Below are positions 1 to 8,730 of a stretch of 64,000 bases of DNA, piece after piece. The stretch covers positions 17,948 to 81,947 of the forward strand of contig JAQUGO010000010.1 of the NCBI GenBank assembly GCA_028684065.1. Reading direction: 5' to 3'. Source of the DNA: Sulfurospirillaceae bacterium. GTDB lineage: Bacteria > Campylobacterota > Campylobacteria > Campylobacterales > Sulfurospirillaceae. A program made the translations under genes and the position numbers. The notes under the pieces were generated by a model. The model made no database searches and was not told the DNA's origin. It saw only the letters and a program-made list of their open reading frames with translations. Every line of letters begins with the position of its first letter. Position 1 is the stretch's first letter.

Positions 1-444
1 TGTAGTTTTATTTACACATTGATTCTCTTTTATTTCACAATGGGTTTCTAAAAAATCTTTTAATGATTTTGGACTTAAACCCATCGTATCTAAATCAACA
101 TCTACAAATATAGGGCTTGCCCCTATGTAACTAATAGCGTTACATGTAGCAATAAAAGTCAGTGGCTGAGTGATAACTTCATCATCTTTTTTGACATCTG
201 CCAACAAAAGACTTACATGTAAAGCTGATGTGCCATTTACTGTAGCTATGGCAAATTTACTGCCAACTTTTAAAGCAAACTCTTTTTCAAAAGTATCTAC
301 ATATTTGCCAACACTTGAAACAAAAGTGGAATCTATACAATCATTGAGATACTTTTTTTCATTACCTATAAATCTAGGCTCATGCAAAGGGATAAACTCA
401 TCTGTATGAAAAGCTTGTTTTATGAAATCAACTATATTTTGCAT
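1..444 (-). CDS. legC: LegC-family nucleotide-sugar aminotransferase, 3' part missing
   Basis: This is a PLP-dependent aminotransferase of the DegT/DnrJ/EryC1/StrS superfamily. The first 148 residues are visible and the rest runs off the left edge. The start MQNIVDFIKQAF, the motif FVSSVGKYVDTFE and the stretch TVNGTSALHVSLL are typical of the LegC subgroup, which aminates a UDP-4-keto-6-deoxy-HexNAc on the way to legionaminic or bacillosamine-type sugars. The catalytic lysine lies beyond the window. ATG at 444 sits one base past the stop of the upstream dehydratase gene, so the two are transcribed and probably translated together. Substrate is inferred from family and neighbour. The remaining nonulosonate genes (legG/H/I/F type), if present, should lie to the left. 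Confidence 0.85.
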   Translation of the reverse strand, partial: MQNIVDFIKQAFHTDEFIPLHEPRFIGNEKKYLNDCIDSTFVSSVGKYVDTFEKEFALKVGSKFAIATVNGTSALHVSLLLADVKKDDEVITQPLTFIATCNAISYIGASPIFVDVDLDTMGLSPKSLKDFLETHCEIKENQCVNKTT

Positions 445-445
445 A

Positions 446-1636
446 TTACATTTTCCCATCAAGATATTTACCTGTTTCTTTATGCCCAAAATCTGGAATC
501 ATTGTAAAAAACTCTTTTACAATATCCTCTTTCGTCCATGAGAGTTTGGCTTTAAATTTTTGAATAGTAGTCTCAAAATAATTTAATTTTTCTTCATCAA
601 ATAACGCTTCATTTTTAATAACACCAAGATTTTCAAATCTCTCCATATCTAAAGTCTCAGCATCTGTAAAAAACTCTTCAAAATCTTTTTCACCTGTTGT
701 ATCACTTGAAGTAAATAAACAAGGCCATTTTTTCTCAGCGGGTAGAGTTTTAGAGAGCTCTCTGGCTTCATCTTCATCTTTACAGAGATATGGTTCGTAA
801 CCTAAATTTTCTAAGTATTTAACTGCAATATCCGCAAAAGTGATAAGGTGTAGATTTTCACTTAATTTTGGAAAAAATATATCACGATTTTCTCCGAAAA
901 TACAAGACATAAGACAAAGCTCACCACTCTCTTGAGGCGTTACAAAATATCTTTTTATATCATTAGGAGCAACGATAGGTTGATTCTTTTTAATACGCTG
1001 GTCAAAGCCATGTAAAAGAGACCCATCACTAAAAGCAACATTGGCAAATCTTGCCATGGAAACGTTGATGTGTTGAGATTTCCTCATAACAAACATCTCC
1101 ATAATTCGCTTACTTGCACCCATCATGTTTACGGGATTTGCTGCTTTATCCGTACTTACACAAAAATATTTTTTAGTTCCATTTTCTATTGATTGTTCCA
1201 ATGTTTTATCAGTATTAAATATATTTGTTTCAATCATACGCATAAGTGTAAAATGGTCTTTCTCACTTCTTACATGTTTAAGGGCAGAGAGATTTAAAAC
1301 ATAGTCATATTTTCCATCTGCCTTTATAAAAGCATCATATTCTATGCTTCCAATATCAAGTGCAAAAGTTTGAAAATCACCATCTATATACCCAAATGAG
1401 CTTCTTATATCACGAACAAGCTCTACCATATTATTTTCACTAATATCTACGACATGAAGTTTTTTAGGATTTCTTTTAAATATTTCTTTAGTGACAGCCT
1501 GACCAATTGAACCAGCTCCACCTATTACTAAAAATGAAGAAGTTACGATTATATTTTTTAATTTCTCATTATACGTGCTTATATCTTTCGAAAAGAGCGC
1601 TTTTTCTCTACCAATTAAATTTAGTGTTTTATTCAT
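446..1636 (-). CDS. UDP-N-acetylglucosamine 4,6-dehydratase (FlaA1/CapD-type SDR)
   Basis: This 396-residue extended short-chain dehydrogenase probably makes the UDP-4-keto-6-deoxy-HexNAc used by the aminotransferase that follows. The NAD(P)-binding glycine motif GGAGSIG is at residues 39-45. STDKAANPVNMMGASK carries the family Asp/Lys residues with methionine where classical SDRs have tyrosine, as in many CapD-type dehydratases. The C-terminal 120 residues extend beyond the core and include the acidic DEDEARELSKTLP region, often seen in versions paired with LegC. The pair implies a dideoxy-amino sugar or legionaminic-type nonulosonate. Retention or inversion at C5 cannot be told by eye. Confidence 0.85.
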   Translation of the reverse strand: MNKTLNLIGREKALFSKDISTYNEKLKNIIVTSSFLVIGGAGSIGQAVTKEIFKRNPKKLHVVDISENNMVELVRDIRSSFGYIDGDFQTFALDIGSIEYDAFIKADGKYDYVLNLSALKHVRSEKDHFTLMRMIETNIFNTDKTLEQSIENGTKKYFCVSTDKAANPVNMMGASKRIMEMFVMRKSQHINVSMARFANVAFSDGSLLHGFDQRIKKNQPIVAPNDIKRYFVTPQESGELCLMSCIFGENRDIFFPKLSENLHLITFADIAVKYLENLGYEPYLCKDEDEARELSKTLPAEKKWPCLFTSSDTTGEKDFEEFFTDAETLDMERFENLGVIKNEALFDEEKLNYFETTIQKFKAKLSWTKEDIVKEFFTMIPDFGHKETGKYLDGKM

Positions 1637-1703
1637 ATGCTTTCCTAATTATCGAAATAAATTGATGAAACAATTGATCAAAAATGGGGACGAGGCAACT
1701 TTT

Positions 1704-1717
1704 CTTTACATGTAAAG
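1704..1717. repeat. Intergenic copy of the TTACATGTAA palindrome
   Basis: CTTTACATGTAAAG is a perfect 14-base palindrome in the 105-base gap between the MarR-like gene and the dehydratase gene. It contains the 10-mer TTACATGTAA, seen perfectly at about 12 places in the window (starts at 213, 1705, 2988, 8754, 10050, 10735, 18951, 19441, 22421, 31802, 33404 and 61382). This is the only perfect copy outside a gene. It could be an operator for the neighbouring regulator or one more member of the dispersed motif. Confidence 0.6.
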
Positions 1718-1741
1718 ATGGTGGCACTATATCCATAGACT

Positions 1742-2065
1742 CTAGTTGCATTTTTTCATCTCTTCTAGTTCGCTTTGTAACTCTTCGTATTCTTTCTTTT
1801 TACGCTCGATAAATTTTTCGGTTAAAATTATCTTTTCTTTGATGCCTTGTTCTGTGAGAAGGTATTTGTAGTTTTTTTTATTGGTACTGTTGGAAAAGTT
1901 TTCAATTTTAATGAGCCCTTTTTCGATGAGTGCCTTAAGGATATAGTTGACTTTACCGACGCTATAGCCAATAGAGCTTGCGATATCTCTTTGCGTTGTA
2001 TGCCCACATGCTGCTCTAAGAACGGCTAATGTGTCGGAATGATTATTGGTGTTGTCTGTGTTCAT
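1742..2065 (-). CDS. MarR-family EPS-associated transcriptional regulator
   Basis: A 107-residue DNA-binding protein. Residues about 13-75 form a winged helix-turn-helix (LRAACGHTTQRDIASSIGYS then VGKVNYILKALIEKGLIKIE), and the last 30 residues are a charged helix (FIERKKKEYEELQSELEEM) likely to dimerise as a coiled coil. It resembles the small MarR-like proteins recurrent in exopolysaccharide and O-antigen loci. It lies between the GDP-fucose genes and the dehydratase/aminotransferase pair on the same strand, so it may control the locus or part of it. Target site and ligand are unknown. The palindrome at 1704-1717 just downstream is one candidate site. Confidence 0.8.
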   Translation of the reverse strand: MNTDNTNNHSDTLAVLRAACGHTTQRDIASSIGYSVGKVNYILKALIEKGLIKIENFSNSTNKKNYKYLLTEQGIKEKIILTEKFIERKKKEYEELQSELEEMKKCN

Positions 2066-2098
2066 AAGTTGAATTTTAGTATTTTTCAGCTTTTATGT

Positions 2099-3079
2099 TC
2101 ATGAATTGAACGCTTGTTTAAACCATGTGTAAACTTTTGCTATCCCCTCTTCAAGTTCAACTTTATGTTTCCACCCTAAATCATGAAGTTTAGACGGGTC
2201 AGTGAGCTTTACCATCGTTCCATCAGGTTTAGAGGTATTAAAAATAAGTTTTCCTTCAAAGCCAACTATCTTTTTGATAAGTTCTGCTAACTCTTGGATA
2301 CTGATGTCAACACCTGTGCCAATGTTGATATGCGTATTTCTTATCTCGCTTTCATGAGATTCATAAGTATCTTTAAAGTCTCTTTGTTCCATGATGAACA
2401 CACACGCATCAGCCATATCTTCGGAGTATAAAAATTCTCGTCTTGGTTTTCCACTACCCCATATCTCAACTTCTTTATCCCTTCGCAATTTTGCTTCATG
2501 TATTTTACGTAACAAGGCTGGCAGAACATGAGATTTTTCTAAATCAAAATTATCATTGGGACCATAAAGATTGGTTGGCATGACTGAAATGAAGTTTGTG
2601 CCATATTGAAGGTTATAGCTTTCACACATTTTGATGCCCGCGATTTTAGCTATAGCATAGGGTTCATTGGTATATTCGAGTTCACTTGTAAGCAGATACT
2701 CTTCTTTCATTGGCTGAGGGCAATTTTTAGGATAAATGCATGTAGAACCTAAAAAGAGAAGTTTTTTAACACCATGTACATAACTTTGATGAATGACATT
2801 GTTTTGAATCGCCAAGTTTTCATAGATAAAGTCTGCTCTATAGGTATTGTTAGCGACGATGCCCCCCACTTTGGCGGCAGCAAGAATGACGTACTCTGGT
2901 TTTTCTATTTCAAAAAACTCAGCAACGGCTCTTTGATCGGTCAAATCAAGTTCAGCATGAGTGCGAGTAATAATGTTGGCATAGCCTTTACATGTAAGAC
3001 TTTTAACAATAGCGCTGCCAACAAGACCTCGGTGTCCTGCAACGTAAATTTTAGAAGTTCTATCCATCATCTTACTCAA
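2099..3079 (-). CDS. fcl: GDP-L-fucose synthase
   Basis: This NADPH-dependent epimerase/reductase (326 residues) converts GDP-4-keto-6-deoxy-D-mannose to GDP-L-fucose in the cytoplasm. The Rossmann motif GHRGLVGS is at residues 15-22, LGSTCIYP carries the catalytic serine/cysteine region, and YAIAKIAG holds the YxxxK pair. It overlaps the end of gmd by 8 bases, so the two are translationally coupled. With gmd, manC and the phosphomannomutase it completes GDP-fucose supply for the GT11 and GT10 fucosyltransferases in this window. Codons 'LTCK' near residue 30 come from an embedded TTACATGTAA. Confidence 0.97.
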   Translation of the reverse strand: MSKMMDRTSKIYVAGHRGLVGSAIVKSLTCKGYANIITRTHAELDLTDQRAVAEFFEIEKPEYVILAAAKVGGIVANNTYRADFIYENLAIQNNVIHQSYVHGVKKLLFLGSTCIYPKNCPQPMKEEYLLTSELEYTNEPYAIAKIAGIKMCESYNLQYGTNFISVMPTNLYGPNDNFDLEKSHVLPALLRKIHEAKLRRDKEVEIWGSGKPRREFLYSEDMADACVFIMEQRDFKDTYESHESEIRNTHINIGTGVDISIQELAELIKKIVGFEGKLIFNTSKPDGTMVKLTDPSKLHDLGWKHKVELEEGIAKVYTWFKQAFNS

Positions 3080-4190
3080 AATAACTCATGATTTTGTAGC
3101 CACCCTCTTTAAGGTAAACATCTTTGGTCATCAATTTTAAGTCTGATTTCATCATATCATTGACCAAATCTTGCAAATCATGCTCCCTTGTCCAGCCTAA
3201 TTTTTGTTCAGCTTTACTAGGGTCACCCAAAAGGAGATCAACTTCGGTTGGCCTAAAATAGCGTGGGTCAACGGCTACAACTTCTTTGCCTATCTCTACT
3301 TGGTACAAAGGATTGCTACATGCAAGCACATACGCTTTTTCTTCGACCCCAACGCCTTTAAATTCTAGCTCAATACCTGCATACGCAAAGGCCATTTTCA
3401 CAAAATCTCTGACTGTGGTTGTTTGTCCTGTTGCGATAACCCAGTCTTCAGGCTCAGGAGCTTGAAGGATCATCCACATCATGCGCACGTAGTCTTTCGC
3501 ATGTCCCCAGTCACGTTTGGCATCCAAGTTACCAAGATAAAGTTTATCTTGAAGTCCTAAAGCTATCTTTGAAGTTGCCCGTGTGATTTTTCGTGTTACA
3601 AAAGTCTCACCACGCACCGGTGATTCGTGGTTAAATAAAATACCATTACATGCAAACATACCATAAGCTTCACGGTAATTAACCGTTATCCAGTACGCAT
3701 ACATCTTCGCAACGGCATAAGGGCTTCGTGGATAAAAAGGTGTTGTCTCTTTTTGGGGAGTTTCTTGTACTTTTCCATAAAGTTCGCTTGTACTTGCTTG
3801 GTAAATTTTAGTTTTTTGACTAAGTCCCAAAAGTTTGACAGCTTCAAGAATTCTAAGCGTTCCTGTACCATCTGCATTAGCGACATATTCGGGTGTTTCA
3901 AAGCTTACATGTACATGGCTCATCGCTGCTAGATTATAGATTTCGTCAGGTTGTACTTCTTGGATGATACGCGTTATATTCATACTATCGGTCATGTCGC
4001 CATGGTGTAAAATCAAATTTCGATTTTCAACATGAGGATCTTGATAGAGGTGGTCGATTCTATCGGTATTGAAAAGTGAACTTCTTCGCTTCATGCCATG
4101 AACGATATAACCCTTTTTAAGTAAAAATTCTGCCAAATAGCTTCCATCTTGTCCAGTAATACCTGTTATTAATGCTACTTTTTGATTCAT
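3072..4190 (-). CDS. gmd: GDP-mannose 4,6-dehydratase
   Basis: Catalyses dehydration of GDP-D-mannose to GDP-4-keto-6-deoxy-D-mannose, the committed step to GDP-fucose. At 372 residues it has the usual family length. The cofactor motif [10 protein letters not shown] starts at residue 10, [10 protein letters not shown] carries the catalytic Ser/Glu region, and [10 protein letters not shown] contains the YxxxK pair. The gene overlaps manC upstream by 4 bases and fcl downstream by 8 bases, forming a tight manC-gmd-fcl operon on the minus strand. No odd residues were seen. Confidence 0.97.
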   Translation of the reverse strand: MNQKVALITGITGQDGSYLAEFLLKKGYIVHGMKRRSSLFNTDRIDHLYQDPHVENRNLILHHGDMTDSMNITRIIQEVQPDEIYNLAAMSHVHVSFETPEYVANADGTGTLRILEAVKLLGLSQKTKIYQASTSELYGKVQETPQKETTPFYPRSPYAVAKMYAYWITVNYREAYGMFACNGILFNHESPVRGETFVTRKITRATSKIALGLQDKLYLGNLDAKRDWGHAKDYVRMMWMILQAPEPEDWVIATGQTTTVRDFVKMAFAYAGIELEFKGVGVEEKAYVLACSNPLYQVEIGKEVVAVDPRYFRPTEVDLLLGDPSKAEQKLGWTREHDLQDLVNDMMKSDLKLMTKDVYLKEGGYKIMSYFE

Positions 4191-5518
4191 ATAGTTTCCC
4201 TTTTAAAGTCATCTTCTATTCTTACAATATCATCTTCACCCGTATAACTTCCTACTTGCGCTTCTATCAAAATGATAGGAATTTTGCCCAAATTCTCAAG
4301 GCGGTGAATTTCGCCTGATTTGATATACGTGGATTCATTTTCTCTCACAATAAATGTTTTATCTTCAACTCTTACCGTTGCAGTTCCACTCACAACAACC
4401 CAATGCTCATTGCGATGAAAATGCTTTTGTAAAGAAAGACGTTTGCCTGGTTTGACCATAATCTTTTTTATTTTATAGCCGCTTTTATCTTCAAGTACCG
4501 TATATGTTCCCCATGGCCTGTGAACGGTGTTATGTGTCGTTGTGAGTAATGAGTTTTGAGTTTTGAGTTTTGAAACAATCTCTTTGACCTTTTGAGAACT
4601 TCCTTTTCGACTGATAAGCAAAGCATCTTCGGTATCAATGATAATCAAATCTTTAATGTCAATGGTGCAAACTTGTTTGTGTGATAGTATAAAATTATTG
4701 TTTTCATCATTGTCCAATTCATCAGAGAGTGCATCAAAACTTCCTACATCGCTCCAGTTAATATCGCTTGGCACCATTTTGACTTTATCACTTTTTTCCA
4801 TTACCGCATAATCGATACTATCTTCAGGTATGGCCATCATTGCTTCGTGTTTAATACGTATCATGTGTCCATCATTCACGTTCTTGCAGGCTTGTTTTGA
4901 AGCTTCATAGATAAGCGGGGAATAATGTTTAAGTTCTTCTAAAAAAATACCGGCTTTAAAACAGAACATACCGCTATTCCAATAATAATTACCTTTCGCA
5001 ACATAGTTTTTTGCTGTCATCTCATCAGGTTTTTCTTTAAAACTTTGTACATCTTCGCCATTCGCTTCAATGTATCCATAACCCGTCTCAGCATAACGCG
5101 GTTTAATACCAAAAGTAACTAAAAATCCCTCATTGGCCAAAACTTCCGCTCGTTTAACCACCGCTTGATATGCATTTTGATCTTTAATCAAATGATCACT
5201 CGGAGTTACTAAAACAACCGTTTCAGGAGCAAGGGTTAAACATGCCAAAGCGATGGCTGGGGCCGTATTGCGACCAATGGGTTCCAATAAGTATCGATTA
5301 TTCGTTTTGCCTAGCTCTTCCAGTTGGTCAAGTGCTAGAAAATATTGCTCACTGTTGGATACTATCAACTGCTCATCACACAATGCATTATTACGCAAAA
5401 CTGTAAGTTGAAATAAAGATTGATTGTCAAAAAGTTTGACAAATTGTTTGGGCATAAGGGTGCGGCTTAGTGGCCAAAGTCGCGTTCCACTTCCACCGCA
5501 TAAAATTAAATTAACCAA
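4187..5518 (-). CDS. manC: Mannose-1-phosphate guanylyltransferase / mannose-6-phosphate isomerase
   Basis: Bifunctional enzyme (about 443 residues from the start chosen) making GDP-mannose and isomerising fructose-6-P and mannose-6-P. The N-terminal nucleotidyltransferase has [16 protein letters not shown] and the C-terminal cupin has [14 protein letters not shown] prefer the TTG at 5518 because it puts LILCGGSG next to the N-terminus, as in the family, with GGGAG 7 bases upstream. GTG at 5542 or ATG at 5536 are alternatives that would overlap galE more. The linker between domains (4551-4571) is made of three tandem 7-base units, so copy-number change would shift the frame and remove the isomerase domain. 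Confidence 0.93.
   Translation of the reverse strand: MVNLILCGGSGTRLWPLSRTLMPKQFVKLFDNQSLFQLTVLRNNALCDEQLIVSNSEQYFLALDQLEELGKTNNRYLLEPIGRNTAPAIALACLTLAPETVVLVTPSDHLIKDQNAYQAVVKRAEVLANEGFLVTFGIKPRYAETGYGYIEANGEDVQSFKEKPDEMTAKNYVAKGNYYWNSGMFCFKAGIFLEELKHYSPLIYEASKQACKNVNDGHMIRIKHEAMMAIPEDSIDYAVMEKSDKVKMVPSDINWSDVGSFDALSDELDNDENNNFILSHKQVCTIDIKDLIIIDTEDALLISRKGSSQKVKEIVSKLKTQNSLLTTTHNTVHRPWGTYTVLEDKSGYKIKKIMVKPGKRLSLQKHFHRNEHWVVVSGTATVRVEDKTFIVRENESTYIKSGEIHRLENLGKIPIILIEAQVGSYTGEDDIVRIEDDFKRETI
4551..4571. repeat. Tandem 7-base repeat (GAGTTTT x3) inside manC
   Basis: Three perfect head-to-tail copies of GAGTTTT lie within the manC linker region, encoding part of KLKTQNSLL on the minus strand. 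The unit is not a multiple of three, so gain or loss of one copy would frameshift the protein before its cupin domain. It may be a contingency locus or simply low-complexity linker DNA. Confidence 0.8.
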
Positions 5519-6530
5519 GCTTTTTCTCCCATTCATAAGCACTTTTACAAATAAATTTTAGATTATTATACCGTGGAGTCCATTTCATTTGCCTGATAAT
5601 TTTTGCATTATTTGAAATCAAACTGGCGGGATCACCTTCTCTGCGAGGAGCAATCTCTACAGGGAAATCTTTACACGTAAGCTCTTTGAGTGTCTGAATA
5701 ACCTCTTTGACCGAATAGCCTCTTCCATATCCTATATTAAAAATATCACTAGGATTATTTTTCAAATACTCAATTGCTTGAATATGAGCAGATGCTAAAT
5801 CATCCACATGAATATAGTCCCTCACGCATGTCCCATCACTTGTAGCGTAGTCATCTCCAAAAATAGACATTTTAGTGCGTTTGCCTGTAGCACATTCAGA
5901 CGCTATTTTGATAAGATGTGTTGCAATGGGAAAACTCTGTCCTATGCGAGGGCTTACACTTCCCATATCAGCTCCTGCTACATTAAAATATCTAAATATC
6001 ACATATTTAAACTCCGGGTTAGCAAGTGCCACATCTTGAATAACACGCTCACTCATCAACTTACTCATCCCATAGGGGTTAATAGGTTTGGTTTCAAAAT
6101 TCTCATCAATACCACTTTTAGGTACAACTAAAGGCTCACCATAAACAGCAGCCGTTGAGCTAAAGATAAATTGTTTTACGCCATTTTCAAGAGCACAGTG
6201 TATGAGATTGGTTGTATTGACCGTATTGTTCATATAGTATTTCAAAGGATTTTGCACGGATTCTGGCACAACAATGGAAGCGGCAAAGTGTAAAATTGTC
6301 TCAATACTTTCTGCATGGAGCAGTGCCGCTACTTTTGGGAAATCACATAAATCAAGCTCTATAAATTTAAAGGGCTTAATGCTTTGCAATGTTTCTAATG
6401 TTTTCCGGCTTCCCGTACTCAAATTATCCACAATTAAAATCTCTTCACCTTGCTCTAAAAGTTGCTTGGCAACGTGAGCACCAATGTACCCAGCGCCTCC
6501 CGTTATAAGAATTTTTGGTTTACTGGACAT
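5511..6530 (-). CDS. galE: UDP-glucose/UDP-GlcNAc 4-epimerase
   Basis: This 339-residue NAD-dependent SDR interconverts UDP-Glc/UDP-Gal and, in many glycan loci, UDP-GlcNAc/UDP-GalNAc. GGAGYIG is at residues 11-17, FSSTAAVYG carries the catalytic Ser/Thr region, and NPYGMSKLMSE contains YxxxK. It lies between manC and the initiating phosphotransferase gene, overlapping both, so it is part of the operon. If the glycan contains GalNAc, as the GT4/GT6 genes suggest, this enzyme is the obvious UDP-GalNAc and UDP-Gal source. Substrate range cannot be settled from motifs. Confidence 0.93.
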   Translation of the reverse strand: MSSKPKILITGGAGYIGAHVAKQLLEQGEEILIVDNLSTGSRKTLETLQSIKPFKFIELDLCDFPKVAALLHAESIETILHFAASIVVPESVQNPLKYYMNNTVNTTNLIHCALENGVKQFIFSSTAAVYGEPLVVPKSGIDENFETKPINPYGMSKLMSERVIQDVALANPEFKYVIFRYFNVAGADMGSVSPRIGQSFPIATHLIKIASECATGKRTKMSIFGDDYATSDGTCVRDYIHVDDLASAHIQAIEYLKNNPSDIFNIGYGRGYSVKEVIQTLKELTCKDFPVEIAPRREGDPASLISNNAKIIRQMKWTPRYNNLKFICKSAYEWEKKLG

Positions 6531-7536
6531 CGTCTTTCCTTAGTGTGTCAGGTGTTAAAATAAAATAAAATAAAATAAAACATAAAATATACAAGCCTAA
6601 TATCACAATATCATCTCTCACTTTAAAACCTAAACCAAGATAAGAAAAAAGCATTTGCATAAGCCCGATTAATAAAACTGTTTTACGCGTATCGCCGTAT
6701 TGTTGTTTTAAAATAATATGGTGAATATGCGTTTTATCAGCATGAAAAGGATTCTGGTGATGAAGAACTCTTCTTAGCATCACAATTAAAGTATCGAGAA
6801 TGGGTACAGCACACAATAGTAAAACAGAAATAGCCGTAATATAGTCTTTTTGGATAGCATAAACGACGACAATTGATATGGTGAAACCTAACACCATGCT
6901 CCCAGAATCCCCCATAAAGAGTTTTGCAGGGTGCCAATTGAGTACCAAAAATCCAAATATTGCGCATAGTATGATTGATGAAAAATAAAATAAAAAAGGA
7001 TCAGTATATTTAAAACCCATATACGCAAAAGGAAGGAGTATCATCACCGAAACCAAAGAAGCTAAACCATCAAGCCCATCAATGAGATTGAGTGCACTCA
7101 CAAAACCTGCTATTCCGAAGGCTACAATAAACACTGAAAACCAAACATTAAGAATAACCTCATGCCCAAAAAATGTTCCAAAATGTTGAATATCAAACCC
7201 TACAAAATAAAGTAAAATAGCAGCTATGGCCGTGAAAAAAAGTTTTAGTGTAGAGGAGACAGACCAAATATCATCACAAAGTCCTACGACAAAGACCAAT
7301 GACAAAGGCACAAGAAAAAGATAAGAGGTTTGTAAATCGCATATATAACATCCCAAAAGACATGCGCTAAAAAGAGCCATTCCACCACTTCGAGGCGTGA
7401 CATGTTGATGGGTACTTCGAGCATTTGGAATATCAAGAATTTTGATGATATGCATATATTTTACTAAAAGATAGTTTAGGCCCATCGATAGTAAAAAAAC
7501 CACACCGATTTTGACCAAAAACAATACTGTTATCAT
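6520..7536 (-). CDS. WecA/WbpL-type undecaprenyl-phosphate sugar-1-phosphate transferase
   Basis: A polytopic membrane enzyme (338 residues, about 10-11 hydrophobic segments) of the MraY/WecA family. It starts O-unit synthesis by moving HexNAc-1-P (or QuiNAc/FucNAc-1-P in WbpL) from UDP onto undecaprenyl phosphate. Visible motifs are THQHVTPRSGGMALF, the Asp-rich LNLIDGLDGLAS, GDSGSMVLGF and the His-rich HADKTHIHH loop. The final codons contain five tandem TAAAA units (6556-6580) giving FILFYFIL; a one-unit slip would change only the C-terminal tail. It heads the glycosyltransferase run and overlaps galE by 11 bases. Confidence 0.92.
   Translation of the reverse strand: MITVLFLVKIGVVFLLSMGLNYLLVKYMHIIKILDIPNARSTHQHVTPRSGGMALFSACLLGCYICDLQTSYLFLVPLSLVFVVGLCDDIWSVSSTLKLFFTAIAAILLYFVGFDIQHFGTFFGHEVILNVWFSVFIVAFGIAGFVSALNLIDGLDGLASLVSVMILLPFAYMGFKYTDPFLFYFSSIILCAIFGFLVLNWHPAKLFMGDSGSMVLGFTISIVVVYAIQKDYITAISVLLLCAVPILDTLIVMLRRVLHHQNPFHADKTHIHHIILKQQYGDTRKTVLLIGLMQMLFSYLGLGFKVRDDIVILGLYILCFILFYFILTPDTLRKDDVQ
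6556..6580. repeat. Tandem 5-base repeat (TAAAA x5) in the 3' end of the wecA-like gene
   Basis: Five perfect TAAAA units lie inside the last 20 codons of the initiating transferase gene. The unit length is not a multiple of three, so slippage would alter the C-terminus and stop position close to the galE start. This is the longest short-unit repeat I found. Confidence 0.85.
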
Positions 7537-7611
7537 ACGGAGGTACTGCCCTTGCTTATTGAATATTGTTTCATTGTATATAAATATAGATTTTACTTTG
7601 TTTAAAGTAGC

Positions 7612-8730
7612 CTACAGAACCTCTTTGATTAATCGTGTATAGTATGCATTTACTCTGTCTGTGCTGTAATATTCACGAACCAAAAGTCTACCTTCTTTTC
7701 CACCTTGTTGTAACACTTCTCGGCTCAAAGACATCGTTTTTTTCATAGCTTCAACAAGTGATTGTACATCGTGTGGTTGAACTAAATAGCCATTTTCCCC
7801 ATGCATGCAAAGCTCTTTACAACCAGCTATATCAGAGGTAATAATAAATTTTTCACAACTATTGGCTTCCAATAAAACACGAGACAAGCCTTCTCTGTAA
7901 CTTGGCAAGACAACAACATCACATTGCACAAAAAACTCTTGAATCATATCTGTTTTGCCAAGATAGGTAATATACCCCTCCCGTTCCCATGCTAACACGT
8001 CTTCTTTCGAAATAGCGGTGGGATTATCTTCATCAAAGATACCTGCTAGTAAAAATTTGCCTCGAGTTGAATGCTGTCGTATGTGTTTAATCGCTTCAAT
8101 ATATTCATACACACCTTTATCTCTCAACAATCTTGCTACCATTAGAAATACAATGTCTTGCGTATCCTCTTTTAAAGGACATGGAAGATAAACATCAATA
8201 TCAATACCTTCCCCGGGAAGTAAAACACTCTTCTCTAAATCAATTATCCTTTGACTTGTAAATTCATCCAAATCATCTTGATTGAGAAACAGTACATGAC
8301 GTGCGGAAGTTAATGCCAAAGTATAAAGCTTTTCAACAATTTTTGAAATACTATTTTTTTTCAGAAAAGCAGAACCAAGTCCTGAGATAATCGAAATATG
8401 AGGTATCTTTAACCATCGAGCGGCAAAGGAACCATAGATATTTGGCTTGATCGTATAGTGTAAAATCAAATCTGGTTTAATGTGGTGATAAAGACGCAAT
8501 AATCTCCAAAAATACATCACATCTTGCAAAGGATTCACCCCTTTTCGCTGCATTTTTATTTGAAAGAGTTCTACCCCTAATTCTTGTGCAATCGCATGAG
8601 AATTGCTTGCAAAATCATCATACCCGGCAACACAAACAATGCGGTATTGGCATTGTAATACCTTAATGAGTTCTTTGCGAAACTGCATAATCGACCAAAG
8701 GGTATTAGAATTAAGAAGGATGGTTTTCAT
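7612..8730 (-). CDS. Glycosyltransferase family 4 (PglA/WbnH-like, probable alpha-1,3-HexNAc transferase)
   Basis: A 372-residue GT-B fold transferase acting at the inner membrane on an undecaprenyl-linked acceptor. HYTIKPNIYGSFAARW and ISGLGSAF match the branch including Campylobacter PglA and E. coli WbnH, which add alpha-1,3-GalNAc to a lipid-linked HexNAc. The C-terminal half has VARLLRDKGVYEYIEA and the donor-site EGLSRVLLEANSCEK. Being first after the initiating transferase gene, it is the natural candidate for the second sugar. A 20-base overlap with the next GT2 gene indicates coupling. Donor and linkage are inferred from relatives. Confidence 0.88.
   Translation of the reverse strand: MKTILLNSNTLWSIMQFRKELIKVLQCQYRIVCVAGYDDFASNSHAIAQELGVELFQIKMQRKGVNPLQDVMYFWRLLRLYHHIKPDLILHYTIKPNIYGSFAARWLKIPHISIISGLGSAFLKKNSISKIVEKLYTLALTSARHVLFLNQDDLDEFTSQRIIDLEKSVLLPGEGIDIDVYLPCPLKEDTQDIVFLMVARLLRDKGVYEYIEAIKHIRQHSTRGKFLLAGIFDEDNPTAISKEDVLAWEREGYITYLGKTDMIQEFFVQCDVVVLPSYREGLSRVLLEANSCEKFIITSDIAGCKELCMHGENGYLVQPHDVQSLVEAMKKTMSLSREVLQQGGKEGRLLVREYYSTDRVNAYYTRLIKEVL

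Noticed and set aside
170..409. Open frame on the plus strand opposite the legC-like gene
   Set aside because: Antisense to a well-recognised aminotransferase; no ribosome site and no recognisable domain. The same applies to other antisense frames opposite ccoI, the SQR-like gene, the chemoreceptor and galE.
446..1636. Loss of the catalytic tyrosine (Met in NMMGASK) in the 4,6-dehydratase as a sign of inactivity
   Set aside because: Methionine at this place is common in CapD-type dehydratases that are active, so it is a family feature rather than a defect.
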